DNA of 64,000 nucleotides from Periplaneta americana (GCF_040183065.1 NC_091120.1:176299988-176363987), one strand, 5' to 3'; positions 21,518 to 33,959 are shown, counted from the first letter of the stretch. Numbers and translations: made by a program. Notes: a model not told the origin generated them from the sequence alone.

Positions 21518-22773
21518 AGCTTTACTATTCTGCATATTCTTATGTAGAACTACGTGTGGGTGCGATCACCTGTCGACAAGTGCATAGCTTTACTACGCTG
21601 CAGATCCTTATGTAGAACTGTGTGTGGGTGCGATCACCTGTCGACAAGTGCATAGCTTTACTACGCTGCAGATCCTTATGTAGAACTGTGTGTGGGTGCG
21701 ATCACTTGTCGACAAGTGCATAGCTTTACTACGCTGCAGATCCTTATGTAGAACTGTGTGTGGGTGCGATCACTTGTCGACAAGTGCATAGCTTTACTAC
21801 GCTGCAGATCCTTATGTAGAACTGTGTGTGGGTGCGATCACCTGTCGACAAGTGCATAGCTTTACTACGCTGCAGATCCTTATGTAGAACTGTGTGTGGG
21901 TGCGATCACTTGACGACAAGTGCATAGCTTTACTACGCTGCAGATCGTTATGTAGAACTGTGTGTGGGTGCGATCACCTGTCGACAAGTGCATAGCTTTA
22001 CTACGCTGCAGATCCTTATGTAGAACTGTGTGTGGGTGCGATCACCTGTCGACAAGTGCATAGCTTTACTACGCTGCAGATCCTTATGTAGAACTGTGTG
22101 TGGGTGCGATCACCTGTCGACAAGTGCATAGCTTTACTACGCTGCAGATCCCTATGTAGAACTGTGTGTGGGTGCGATCACTTGTCGACAAGTGCATAGC
22201 TTTACTACGCTGCAGATCCTTATGTAGAACTGTGTGTGGGTGCGATCACCTGTCGACAAGTGCATAGCTTTACTACGCTGCAGATCCTTATGTAGAACTG
22301 TGTGTGGGTGCGATCACTTGTCGACAAGTGCATAGCTTTACTACGCTGCAGATCCTTATGTAGAACTGTGTGTGGGTGCGATCACTTGTCGACAAGTGCA
22401 TAGCTTCACTACGCTGCAGATCCTTATGTAGAACTGTGTGTGGGTGCGATCACCTGTCGACAAGTGCATAGCTTTACTACGCTGCAGATCCTTATGTAGA
22501 ACTGTGTGTGGGTGCGATCACCTGTCGACAAGTGCATAGCTTTACTACGCTGCAGATCCTTATGTAGAACTGTGTGTGGGTGCGATCACCTGTCGACAAG
22601 TGCATAGCTTTACTACGCTGCATATCCTTATGTAGAACTGTGTGTGGGTGCGATCACCTGTCGACAAGTGCATAGCTTTACTACGCTCCAGATCCTTATG
22701 TAGAACTGTGTGTGGGTGCGATCACCTGTCGACAAGTGCATAGCTTTACTACGCTACAGATCCTTATGTAGAA
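21518..22773. repeat. 68-bp satellite array, left half (about 18 units)
   Basis: The period is 68 bp exactly (GTAGAACTG at 21612, 21680, 21748). The unit holds GTGTGTGGGTGCGATCAC and the 16-bp perfect palindrome CACTTGTCGACAAGTG, alternating with CACCTGTCGACAAGTG. Units here almost all carry AGCTTTACTACGCTGCAG. It is broken at 22774 by a MITE. Confidence 0.97.
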
Positions 22774-24095
22774 CCACAGTCTACTATATACAGTCGCGAA
22801 GCTCAATATGTAGTAAAAATGCAAACATGGGTAGTTGCCCACCACTAGGATCGCTACTATCTCCTCATCATCTCAGATCTCTGTCCTAGCATCCGACAAA
22901 ATATGTTACACTTTCGTTGTCGTGTTCTTTTGGAAAAATTAACACCTTCCTTCCATTATTGAAATATTAAACGCATAAAGTTAATTTATTATTTTAATGA
23001 AGTATATTAAATTCCACCATAAACTCGAAGATACCTGCAAGAAATAAGTTAATATAATTTTTGTTTGTTCAAAACCAACTGAAATTTACTATAATAGCTT
23101 CACTCATTCAAGATTATAGCGAAAATTAACTATGAAACCAGTAAATATTAATTTGCATTTCTCTTTACAACAATAATAATGGAAATATGAATTAATGCAG
23201 TAACTTACGTGTACCGGTACTTGTAGTGTAGGCTTACGTAGTTAACAAAGTGGGATGAGGTTAAGCAATAATAATCACACCAGAATTGGAAATAAAACGT
23301 GATCAGTAAATTTTATTGTAACATACTTTTTCTACGTCTCTAGTAAAGCAACAGATAAAAATAACAACAAATTAACAGCTATAATTAAAAACATATCCTT
23401 TGAAGAAAAAAGTAGGCCTAAACAATAATAATCCCACCAGAATTGAAAATAAAACGTGATCAATAAATTTCATTAAAACAAACTTAATTTTTCTACGTCT
23501 TTACTAAATAACATATAAAAATAATAACAAAATTAATAGCTACAATTAAAAATATATCCTCTGAAAAAAAAAGTAGACCTAATCTTTATTTCTCTGGAAA
23601 TTTAACAGCCTAAGTGACAGAACTTTAACCGGTATCTAATGTCCTTTCAGTTAGACTGAAACGTTTCATTGTGAAATTTAATGATATAATATATTCTAAC
23701 AGTCACAAAGAACTTCAAATTAACAGTTTTGTTTCTGCACAGCATTCTTGTGGAAACCCAGGAACCTTTCTGAATCTTTCGGAAAAAAGGATAACTGGTC
23801 TCTTTCTCTTACTGTTGCTACAATTTATAGCACTACAAACGTCTCCTCCTTGTACCATATTATTATTCCAATTATTATATTTTAGCCATTAACATTTTCA
23901 TTATAACCAATAACGAACATTTCACAAGCATCAATGTGAAATACGCAACGAGCTAGCACTCGATAGAAATACGACACAGTCCAAAGTCGACCATGGACAG
24001 TCTATTATTTCTAGTTGCTAACCGCTTGGAGCGCTTTATCACGAGATTTGCAAAAAAACACCTCAAGCTTCGCGACTGTATATAGTAGACTGTGG
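22774..24095. mobile_element. 1.3-kb member of the CACAGTCTA MITE family, inserted in the satellite
   Basis: The left end CCACAGTCTACTATATACAG and right end CTGTATATAGTAGACTGTGG are inverted over at least 28 bp. The flanks are TAGAA on both sides (GTAGAAC on both if the ends are taken as CACAG...CTGTG), and the satellite resumes exactly. The left 130 bp are the inverted match of the small copies' right part. The middle contains a 155-bp tandem duplication and no coding frame, so this is a longer, still non-autonomous relative. Confidence 0.93.
23265..23580. repeat. Tandem duplication (about 155 bp) inside the MITE
   Basis: CACCAGAATTGGAAATAAAA and the following AACGTGATCAGTAAATTT recur at about 23431 as CACCAGAATTGAAAATAAAA and AACGTGATCAATAAATTT, followed by TTTTTCTACGTCT in both. 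Confidence 0.75.
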
Positions 24096-25290
24096 TAGAA
24101 CTGTGTGTGGGTGCGATCACTTGTTGACAAGTGCATAGCTTCACTACGCTGCAGATCCTTATGTAGAACTGTGTGTGGGTGCGATCACTTGTCGACAAGT
24201 GCATAGCTTCACTACGCTGCAGATCCTTATGTAGAACTGTGTGTGGGTGCGATCACTTGACAAGTGCATAGCTTCACTACGCTGCAGATCCTTATGTAGA
24301 ACTGTGTGTGGGTGCGATCACCTGTCGACAAGTGCATAGCTTTACTACGCTGCAGATCCTTATGTAGAACTGTGTGTGGGTGCGATCACCTGTCGACAAG
24401 TGCATAGCTTCACTACGCTGCAGATCCTTATGTAGAACTGTGTGTGGGTGCGATCACTTGTCGACAAGTGCATAGCTTTACTACGCTGCAGATCCTTATG
24501 TAGAACTGTGTGTGGGTGCGATCACCTGTCGACAAGTGCATAGCTTCACTACGCTGCAGATCCTTATGTAGAACTGTGTGTGGGTGCGATCACTTGTCGA
24601 CAAGTGCATAGCTTCACTACGCTGCAGATCCTTATGTAGAACTGTGTGTGGGTGCGATCACCTGTCGACAAGTGCATAGCTTCACTACGCTGCAGATCCT
24701 TATGTAGAACTGTGTGTGGGTGCGATCACTTGTCGACAAGTGCATAGCTTTACTACGCTGCAGATCCTTATGTAGAACTGTGTGTGGGTGCGATCACCTG
24801 TCGACAAGTGCATAGCTTCACTACGCTGCAGATCCTTATGTAGAACTGTGTGTGGGTGCGATCACTTGTTGACAAGTGCATAGCTTTACTACGCTGCAGA
24901 TCCTTATGTAGAACTGTGTGTGGGTGCGATCACCTGTCGACAAGTGCATAGCTTCACTACGCTGCAGATCCTTATGTAGAACTGTGTGTGGGTGCGATCA
25001 CCTGTCGACAAGTGCATAGCTTCACTACGCTGCAGATCCTTATGTAGAACTGTGTGTGGGTGCGATCACTTGTCGACAAGTGCATAGCTTCACTACGCTG
25101 CAGATCCTTATGTAGAACTGTATGTGGGTGCGATCACTTGTTGACAAGTGCATAGCTTTACTACGCTGCAGATCCTTATGTAGAACTGTGTGTGGGTGCG
25201 ATCACCTGTCGACAAGTGCATAGCTTCACTACGCTGCAGATCCTTATGTAGAACTGTGTGTGGGTGCGATCACTTGTCGACAAGTGCATA
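24096..25290. repeat. 68-bp satellite array, right half (about 17.5 units)
   Basis: Same unit and phase as the left half, but most units carry AGCTTCACTACGCTGCAG instead of AGCTTTACTACG. The first unit after the MITE and a few others carry CACTTGTTGACAAGTG. The array ends at CGACAAGTGCATATT, and unique sequence follows. Confidence 0.97.
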
Positions 25291-25440
25291 TTATTTTCAA
25301 TATATAGGCCTACTATCGTGCAAAAAAAAATACTGTACAATACACGCTTGTGAATTGCATTACAAAATCTCGGAAACTGAAAAACGAGCAGAGAGTTTAA
25401 GAAGTTCTCAATCTTGTATCGTAATATCGGGCCTACTGTA

Positions 25441-26712
25441 GAAGAGGGTAAAGTTGATCAAAATTTTGCAATTTTTTTATGATATTGAGGTTATGCAATG
25501 GAGCGAATTTCCTCAGAAAATATAATTTTGTCGTCATATCCTTCACTTATGAAGACACATTACAGGAAGTGAATTACAATCTATCAAAAACAGATTTTTT
25601 TTATTTTACTTGTGATCGAAGTTACCTCCTTAACTAGGGTAAAGTCGATCACCATTGAATTTTTAGTTTAATATCGATTTTAAAATATTGCGGAGTAAAT
25701 TCGATCACTGTTTATGTTTTTAAAAAAGAAATTAAGTGTATTACATATATTTTATTTGTTATAAGGGGTGTAAAAACAATAATAATCCACAATATATGCC
25801 TACAGAATTATATAGTGTATCTTTTGTTACTGTGATCATACAATTCGATACAATTAGGCCTATAGGTCTCCACTGTACAAAAGTGAATATGATTGCCAAA
25901 TTATAAACCATAAAAACACATTTTAATACTTCACATACCAACAAACAAAGATTTAAGAATTCAAAATTTACATTGAAATACCACACTTCAATTATAATCT
26001 AAAATGCTATTCAACATTGCTTAAGTTTATGTAAGATATTATTCGAAATCTTCCCCTCCTCATGTCACTTTAGAAACTACGTTGTTCCCATCGTCAGCTA
26101 CAGAAGGGTATACAAAATACATACCTTTGGCAGTGCTTCTCTTACGCAAGAAATTCACCATAATTTCACCTTCCTCTTGCCCAACTATCCCATCAATATA
26201 AGCTATACTATGGCACTTTTCTGTTTATAAGTGTTAGTTGGAAGTATTTCGGTGAACAATTTATTTTTCCCGCTGGTCCTATCTGCTTCGAGTAGGTCGA
26301 TTGCATGATCGACTTAACCCTACAAAGGTACAAGTTTTCTTAAAATAATAAGTTTCAAATTAACATTTTAAGAACTGCAAAACTATTATTTCACGATACA
26401 ATTTCAACGAAAAGTACTTGCGTATACTTCCTGTCTCCTTTCACTGCTGACGATAATTTAGAATTTGTATGACCTTGTTTTTGTTTAAGAGAAAAAGTTG
26501 AGCAAACAATTTTCACTTCAGCAGTAATTATTACACAGTGTTCCCATTGTTGGCATGCGCAGGCTTTTTGTTGTCCCTCTCGCTTACATTTGCAATGTCA
26601 GGCAATGAAGTCAGCATAACAAAATTTTAACAAGTAACAGAGAGAATATATAATTTCCAATAAAAATTGCAAATCATCGATTATATACCCACTGATTGAC
26701 TTTACCCACTTC
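25441..26712 (-). mobile_element. pogo-like element, core deleted
   Basis: Ends GAAGAGGGTAAAGTTGATCA and TGATTGACTTTACCCACTTC are inverted and flanked by TA (25439-25440, 26713-26714). GGGTAAAGTCGATCA-like motifs recur near both ends. On the minus strand, about 26030-26220 reads HSIAYIDGIVGQEEGEIMVN then FLRKRSTAKGMYFVYPS, which resembles the C-terminal VxFLRR..G..F.(W/F)P segment of pogo/Tigger-type transposases. The DDE core is absent. Confidence 0.7.
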
Positions 26713-26891
26713 TACGGTACTATTTATTTCAATTTTAATCATAAAAGTTCTTATATACATGTTACGGGATTATTTTTACACTGAAAGAATCTGTTTGACG
26801 GAAAATGAAATGTATGTTTGTTATCCATTGTGACATAGAATCTGAATAAAGAATTGCATTAACTGGATTCCAAAGATTTCCCGATACTTAC

Positions 26892-27090
26892 GTAAGCTTT
26901 TGTTGAGCCCGGTGAGGACCCAGGTGGCGCTGGTACTCAAGAGGCCGTGCTGGAGGAACACGGGTATCTTGGAAGCGTTGTATGCGGACGATCTGCCATG
27001 GGGAATACGGTGCAGTGTTAGGAGATAGCCGTCCTCAGTTTGTATGGTGTGAGACTCAGCGGGGTACCCGTACTTCCGGATCAGTTGCGG
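26892..27090 (-). CDS. Acid lipase exon 2 (oxyanion region)
   Basis: Encodes residues 32-97 plus one base: PQLIRKYGYPAESHTIQTED, GYLLTLHRIPHGRSS, YNASKIPVFLQHGLLSTSAT, WVLTGLNKSL. This is the 'partial alpha/beta-hydrolase lipase region': KYGYPAE...TEDGYxLxLHRIP followed by LQHGLL (HGL at 79-81, oxyanion-hole loop) and SATW. N69 (NAS) and N94 (NKS) are possible glycosylation sites. The acceptor is TTTCAAACAG|CCG in phase 0, and the donor is TTAC|GTAAGT. The last C plus CT of exon 3 gives Pro98. Confidence 0.95.
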
Positions 27091-27099
27091 CTGTTTGAA

Positions 27100-27689
27100 A
27101 TACAATTTATTTATGATCAGTATGGATGTTTTATAGAAAACAAAATATCTGATTTAAATCCTGGCACGGACACTGAAAATCGTGATGCACAGAGACGTAA
27201 TTGGGGGTGTTATTTCTGGGAGAACTCTCATCCATACCCCTGCCATAATTCCATCGTTTCCATTCCACCGTTATATGAAAGTGTGCGGCCTATTGCAGAA
27301 TCATGAAGCACATTGCTGGGGTTCGGTATGTGACCGTTCGTTTTGGCAGAGGCGTATACTGGTTAAAGGGTTTGGGCTACCGCTGACCCTATTATTACAC
27401 AAAATATATCTAACAATTACTTTAATTTTAATTACTATGGTAAAACTAATAATACAACATTATTACATTATGTTATATTATAAACTTTTTCTTTTGTAAT
27501 TTCCTTGGGCTACCGCCGGTAGCCCCGGTAGCCCGCAAAATACGCCCCTGCGGTTTTGGACAAAATAGAGAGATTTACCGTGAACAGACTGATAGGATGA
27601 CGGATTGGTGAGTGTCTGAATTAGTGCATGAATTGATTGATTGATGGGCGAATTTACTGATTGATGGACATATAGATTGGTTGATTGGT
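27100..27689. other. Intron 1, 3' end
   Basis: Unremarkable sequence between exon 2 and the minisatellite. GGGCTACCGC...GGTAGCCC short inverted motifs (27373-27545) suggest a decayed small element. Confidence 0.3.
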
Positions 27690-29345
27690 GAATGGGTAGA
27701 CTGGTTGCTTAATGAGCGGGTAGACTGGTAGCTTAATGAGTGGGTGGACTGGTTGCTTAATGAGTGGCTAGGCTGGTTCCTTAATGAGTGGGTGGACTAG
27801 TTGCTTAATGAGTGGGTAGACTGGTTGCTTAATGAGTGGGTAGACTGGTTGCTTAATGAGTGGCTAGACTGTTGCTTAATGAGTGGGTAGACTTATTGCT
27901 TAATGAGTGGGTGGACTAGTTGCTTAATGAGTGGGTGGATTGGTTACTTAATGAGTGCGTGCACTGGTTGCTTAATGAGTGGGTGGACTGGTTGCTTAAT
28001 GAGTGGCTAGACTCGTTGCTTAATGAGTGGGTGGACTAGTGCTTAATGAATGGATAGACTGATTGCTTAATGACTGGGTGGACTGGTCGCTTAATAAGTG
28101 GCTAGACTGGTTGCTTAATGACTGGGTGGACTAGTTGCTTAATGAGTGGGTAGACTAGTTGCTTAATGAGTGGGTGGACTAGTTGCTTAATGAGTGGCTA
28201 GACTGGTTGCTTAATGAGTGGGTGGACTAGTTGCTTAATGAGTGGGTGGACTGGTTGCTTAATGAGTGGGTGGACTGGTTGCTTAATGAGTGGGTGGACT
28301 AGTTGCTTAATGAGTGAGTGGACTGGTTGCTTAATGAGTGGCTAGACTGGTTGCTTAATGAATGGCTAGACTCGTTGCTTAATGAGTGGGTGGACTGGTT
28401 GCTTAATGAGTGGATGGACTGGTTGCTTAATGAGTGGGTGGACTGGTTGCTTAATGAGTGGCTAGACTCGTTGCTTAATGAGTGGGTGGACTGGTTGCTT
28501 AATGAGTGGCTAGACTCGTTGCTTAATGGGTGGGTGGACTAGTTGCTTAATGAGTGGACGGACTAGTTGCTTAATGAGTGGCTAGACTGGTTGCTTAATG
28601 AGTGGGTGGACTGGTTACTTAATGAGCGGGTAGACTGGTTGCTTAATGAGTGGGTAGACTGGTTGCTTAATGAGTGGATGGACTGGTCGCTTAATGAGTG
28701 GATGGACTGGTCGCTTAATGAGTGGGTGGATTAGTTGTTTAATGAGTGGGTGGACTGGTTGCTTAATGAGTGGATGGACTGGTCGCTTAATGAGTGGGTG
28801 GACTAGTTGCTTAATGAGTGGGTGGACTAGTCGCTTAATGAGAGGGTTGACTAGTCGCTTAATGAGTGGGTGGACTGGTTGCTTAATGAGTGGGTGGACT
28901 GGTCGCTTAATGAGTGGGTGGACTAGTTGCTTAATGAGTGGGTGGACTAGTTGCTTAATGAGTGGGTGGACTAGTTGCTTAATGAGTGGGTGTACTAGTT
29001 GGTTAATGAGTGGGTGGACTGGTTGCTTAATGAGTGGATGGACTGGTCGCTTAATGAGTGGGTAGACTAGTTGCTTAATGAGTGGGTGGACTGGTTGCTT
29101 AATGAGTGGGTAGACTAGTTGCTTAATGAGTTGGTGGACTAGTTGCGTAATGAGTGGGTGGACTGGTCGCTTAATGAGTGGACTAGTTGCTTAATGAGTG
29201 GATGGACTAGTTGCTTAATGAGTTTATGGACTAGTTGCTTAATGAGTGGGTGGACTAGTTGCTTAATGAGTGGGTAGACTGGTCGCTTAATGAGTGAGTG
29301 GACTAGTTGCTTAATGAGTGGATGGACTAGTTGCTTAGTGGGTGG
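27690..29345. repeat. 24-bp minisatellite, about 68 units
   Basis: The unit is GGTTGCTTAATGAGTGGGTG plus GACT, with frequent variants (CTAGACT, CGCTTAATG, GATGGACT). Because 24 is a multiple of three, long stretches stay open in every frame: LLNEWVDW at 28318-28542 and GWTGRLMS at 28670-29065. There is no codon-level constraint, start context or splice logic to make it a gene. It lies in lipase intron 1, about 600 bp upstream of exon 2. Confidence 0.95.
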
Positions 29346-29370
29346 GTGTTCTGGTTTATTGATGAGTGGG

Positions 29371-29372
29371 TG

Positions 29373-29432
<60 letters not shown>
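29371..29432. repeat. (ATTG)n microsatellite
   Basis: About 15 GATT units directly following the minisatellite and probably derived from its GATTGATT-like edge. Confidence 0.9.
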
Positions 29433-29794
29433 AGTTACATTGCGTCGTTGTGTGTAGTAGTTTCGCTAACAATGCGTTTCTCATGACTCACGCCTAATAC
29501 CAGGGAATCGCATGACTACAGTTCCCTGCGTTCATCTACGTTGCAATATTCGGTCGGTCCAATGTGTGCGAAGCACAGGAAATTGCAAGTCACAAGTCTG
29601 ATACGTAGCGATCGCTTGGATGGAGGTAAGGGCAAATGTTTTGGCTATACAGGCTACAGTAAGAGCGTTGTTAAATACACACTTAAATCTGACCGCAAAT
29701 TTATTTATCCCAATTCCATTACTCTTTATATAATCTAGGTCTTCTTACTTTATACCCTAAGGGTGAAATCTAATCATTCTTGCCGCTATTATTA

Positions 29795-30943
29795 TATATG
29801 AGGCGCTCAGCGCATAAATGACCAACACATAAAATTTCAATTTGGAGTTTATTGCTTTAAAGAGCTCCTCATATTGTTCTCTTCAAAGAGTAAATTGGCT
29901 TAATCATCATTAGGGAGCGGATTTTTATGTGCTAAAAAATTTAAATATATTTATTTTTATGTGGTAAAAAGTACGAAAATATTTGCTAAAAATTAAAAAA
30001 AAAAAATTTAATATGACAAAAATACCTTACTCAGCTTGAAAAAAAAAAGTTACTAGCTACTCACCAACCACACTTGAGTATCAGTTGCTAGTAGTTGGCC
30101 GAGAATTGCAGTGAACAACAAAAGTCATCTCCAAATTCTCCATTACAAATGCATGCCGATTATCTCTGAACAACGACTTATACTGTGAAAACGATCTTTC
30201 CACATCAGACGTGCATATTTAAAGAGAGGAATGTCACAAACGCCTACACTGTCAATTTCACCTACTGGCACATCCTCCAATACTTGAGCAACTTTACACA
30301 TTTTTTTTTATATCCACTGTTCTTCCCAAACACATTCTGGAATTTTGTGTTACAAGATCTCTCCTCCTTGTCCATGTTAATTTATTCTCTAATAATAACA
30401 TTGATATGCTGCCTAGCAGTTCTCAGAACTAGAGACGATACTATTGCGAAAATGGATCACGGATACACCACACAGCAATTAGAAACACGAAGTAACCAAG
30501 AATTCTTAAAAAAAAAAAAAAAAAAAAGATAACGTACTTCTGAGTGATACAGGTGATTTAGTTTTAAAATATTTAAAAGTTCTTGTAAAACATTATTTAA
30601 GTAAAAAACTCCAAGATTTATGTGTTTATAATAGATTTCCTAAAAATATGTATTTTACATTTTTTTTTTTGTGAAAATATGTGTTTTTATGTGAAATAAA
30701 ATTCGGGTTTTAAACTTGAAACTTCATGTTCGGAATTTTTAACTTTGTTAATTGTATTTTATCACACGCAAAAAGAATATTTAATTACATAGGAATCCGC
30801 TCCGAGATCATCATTCCCAGTTTTTACATGAGATTTCAGCACAGTTTTCTTTTGTGTATAGCATTTCGGCACTGTTACAAAGAGGTAAAGTGGAAATATA
30901 AATTTGTGGATTGGGCTATTTGTGTGTTGAGCGCCTCGTATAT
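29795..30943. mobile_element. MITE with ATATGAGGCGCTCA ends, split by a hAT element
   Basis: ATATATGAGGCGCTCAGCGC at the left is inverted at the right as GTTGAGCGCCTCGTATAT. Removing the hAT insertion at 29911-30806 (with its 8-bp duplication) leaves an element of about 245 bp. Confidence 0.65.
29911..30806 (-). mobile_element. hAT deletion derivative (copy 1)
   Basis: The left end TAGGGAGCGGATTTTTATGT is inverted at the right as ACATAGGAATCCGCTCC, and an 8-bp ATCATCAT duplication (29903-29910, 30807-30814) flanks it, the hAT signature. On the minus strand, about 30080-30300 preserves the transposase C-terminal part seen in 44350-45693 (GVCDIPLFKYA, and FVVHCNSRPTTSN near its end). The rest of the protein is deleted. 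Confidence 0.88.
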
Positions 30944-31294
30944 GATAATGCATTATAATGATTTTCTAGTTGTCAGTTTGAATTGTGTTTTGCCATCTTT
31001 GTTTCGAAATTCGCTACCGGTACTGCTAAGTACTCAAACTGGCAGTTACTTTCTAGCTCTTACGTTTACAGAAATGTTTGCCTATGAAAAAGCAGACAAG
31101 GTTCATGAAACGAAATTTACAAGCGAGTGTTAATTAAAATTTGAACTTAATGAATAATTAATAATATTAATAAATAATACAGTAACAATATTATTAATGA
31201 ATAAACAGCATGCTTTTAAAATGCTATTCGATTTTTGGAGTTCGTACTAATTATTTTATGTGGTCAAACACAATAAATTTTTAGGTTAGATCTC

Positions 31295-31435
31295 ATGAAT
31301 TATATATCATATCATCTCATGTCATATCATATATCATATATCATATCATATCATATTATATCATATCATATCATATAATATATCATATCATATCATATCA
31401 TATCATAAATCATTTCATATCATAAATCATATCAT
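31295..31435. repeat. (TCATA)n pentanucleotide tract, first block
   Basis: Irregular ATATCATATCAT repeats. Confidence 0.92.
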
Positions 31436-31437
31436 TT

Positions 31438-31697
31438 AGTATTAGTATTCAAGTTAGATATGTTAAAATAACTCTAAGCAATTCACGACCTTTATTAAGT
31501 CAATAGACTTCACGGTAGTGTAATTATTGTAAATAGTGAAAATACTACTCCAGTTAAAATTAGTATTAGTATTACTACTAATATTAGTATTCAAGTCATA
31601 TACGTTAAAATAATTATAAGTAATTCATAAACTCTATTCAGTCAGTTGACTTTACATCCTTGTAAATATTGTAAATAGTCAAAGCACTACTATTGTT
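31438..31697. repeat. Diverged tandem duplication, about 140-bp unit
   Basis: ATTAGTATTCAAGTTAGATA...GTCAATAGACTT...TATTGTAAATAGTGAAAATA at 31441-31545 recurs as ATTAGTATTCAAGTCATATA...GTCAGTTGACTT...TATTGTAAATAGTCAAAGCA at 31583-31686. Confidence 0.8.
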
Positions 31698-31854
31698 ACA
31701 AATAGTTTACTATTAGTTTTTTTTTTAAGTTCAGACAGAATGTAAAAACAGTGTAGCAACAAATGTGTGTAGTATTGCATTACTGCAATGGAGCATACTG
31801 AATAAAAGGGGGAAATAAATAAATACAAAAAAAAAAATATATATATATATATAT

Positions 31855-32292
31855 CATATATCATTTCATATCATATGTCAAATCATATCATATATAATAT
31901 CATTTATATCATATCATATCTATCATATATCATGTCATATCATATCATATCATATCATATCATATCATATCATATCATATCATATCATATCATATCTATC
32001 ATATATCATATCATATATATCATATATTATATCTATCATACATATAATAATATTATATATCATATCATATCATATCATATATCATATCATATCATATGCC
32101 ATATATCATATCATATCATATATCATATCATATGCCATATCATATCATATCACATCATATATCATATCATATCATATCTATCATATATCATATCATATCA
32201 TATCATATCATATCATATCATATATCATATCATATATCATATCATATCATATATATCATATATCATATCTATCATATATCATATATCATCAC
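31855..32292. repeat. (TCATA)n pentanucleotide tract, second block
   Basis: About 440 bp of ATATCATATC with ATATCTATC and ATGCCAT interruptions. The isoleucine/tyrosine/histidine-rich open frames are simple-repeat by-products. Confidence 0.95.
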
Positions 32293-32999
32293 ATAATCTT
32301 CAAATGACTGGATAGAGCATTTTTATGTGACGATGAATTACCAAATAACACCTCGCCTTATCTAGTGAGAAAACTGACGTAATTCTAGATCAAAAATAGA
32401 TTTTATATATTGAAACGCAAATATAAATAGACTGTAGACGTCTCTCCGTCATGTGGCCACATGGGAAAGAGCTACCTCGATTTTCTGCTGAAATTAGAAC
32501 TCTGCTCGTCTGGGTTTGTAGGCAGAAACTACTATCGGGTCACAGCGGGGGTGTAATACTTATAATGAAAATTGAACAGAAATAAAGGAAAATCATTGTT
32601 TAAAATTTGGTTCTGGGAGCCAGATCAATTCGTTCGCAGAGCGCCTGCCAGCAAGGGCATTGATCTCGGGCGGATAAAAGCAGTTTCTCCTCGCCTTAAC
32701 TTCAAAACGTCTCTGGGGCCCACTCATCCTCCTGTGAAATGATTAGTGGGGTCTACTTCCCTCGGGGAAAGACGGATAGAGTGCGATTCCAACTTGAGAG
32801 GAAACTTTGAAACTCGCTTCCATACTTCCCAGTGCAAAGTTCTCATACAAACGAGAGCAGGAGATTAGATCGCCTTTTCAGGTGCGAATTTTCACCACCA
32901 GAACAACATAATGGCTTTACAGAAAGGAAAAGCGTTGTGCTCTACAGAAATCTAGTCTTTTAAAAGCTTTGTGATGTATTTATATTTGCTCGTGTCTCG
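32293..32999. other. Moderate-GC intron segment, unassigned
   Basis: About 32440-32880 is richer in GC than its surroundings (for example CTCTGGGGCCCACTCATCCT) but no frame longer than about 50 codons, no splice-bounded exon and no terminal repeats were recognised. Confidence 0.3.
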
Positions 33000-33758
33000 A
33001 GGTTATTCCCAAGAAACTAGTTCGATAAATTAAAATGTGTTTCAGTGAAACGTACAGCAGAGTCCATATAGGCCAGTTTCTGTCTCACGGTTTTACAATT
33101 CACTTCGGGCTAAAGCAAGAAGATGCACTATCACCTTTACTTTTTAACTTTGCTCTAGAGTATGCCATTAGGAACATCCAGAAAAACAGGAAGGGTTTGA
33201 AATTGAAAGGGTTACATCAGCTTCTTGTCTATGCGGATGACGTGAATATGTTAGGAGAAAATTCACAAAAACTATTAGGGAAAATACGGGAATTTTACTT
33301 GAAGCAAGTAAGGAGATAGATTTGGAAGTAAATCCCGAAAAGACAAAATATATGATTATGTCTCGTGACCAGAATATTGTACGAAATGGAAATATAAAAA
33401 TTGGAGATTTTGCCTTTGAAGATGTGGAAATATTCAAATACCTGGGAGCAACAGTAACAAATATAAATGCCACTCGGGAGGAAGTTAAACACAGAATAAG
33501 TATGGGAAATGCCTGTTATTATTCGGTTTAGAAGCTTTTGTGATCCAGTCTGCTCTCAGAATAGCTGAAAGTTTGAATTTATAAAATAGTTATATTACCG
33601 GCTCTTCTGTATGGTTGTAAAACATGGACTCTCACTTTGAGAGAGGAACAGAGTTTGACAATAAGATGCTTAGGAAAATATGGGAATGATGGCGGGCTTA
33701 TGTGAGGACGGCAATGAACCTCTGGGTTCTCTAAAAGCCATAAGTAAGTAAGTACGAT
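33000..33758 (+). pseudogene. RTE-like LINE reverse transcriptase, palm to 3' end
   Basis: Reads [35 protein letters not shown], then [17 protein letters not shown] with the YADD catalytic pair. After a one-base shift near 33265 it continues EVNPEKTKYMIMSRDQNIVR, FKYLGATVTNINATREEV. It breaks down after a stop at about 33529 and a large deletion, and ends with AVMNL-type sequence before a GTAA tail. It extends further 5' than the copy at 15814-16535, so the pair gives most of the family's RT C-terminal half. Truncated and inactive. Confidence 0.88.
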
Positions 33759-33900
33759 TCACATTTTTTTTTTCAGTTCAGTTCACATTTTTCAAGTATT
33801 GAGATCGAACAGTAATGGATATAAGTACATATTACCTATAAATAATAAGACGGAATTAACAGTGCATTTGACAGTATTTTTGCCTAATATCAGTTAGCAA

Positions 33901-33901
<1 letters not shown>

Positions 33902-33959
<58 letters not shown>

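Noticed and set aside
21518..25290. CRISPR-like array (regular repeats)
   Set aside because: The 68-bp units are contiguous with no unique spacers; eukaryotic satellite.
28318..29065. WLLNEWVD / GWTGRLMS repeat protein
   Set aside because: 24-bp minisatellite whose unit is a multiple of three; all frames are open and stops appear at random variants.
30726..31133. 135-codon frame as a gene
   Set aside because: Crosses the right end of the hAT element and the outer MITE end; composite of repeat sequence.
31875..32315. 146-codon Ile/Ser/His/Tyr-rich protein
   Set aside because: Pure (TCATA)n pentanucleotide repeat translation.
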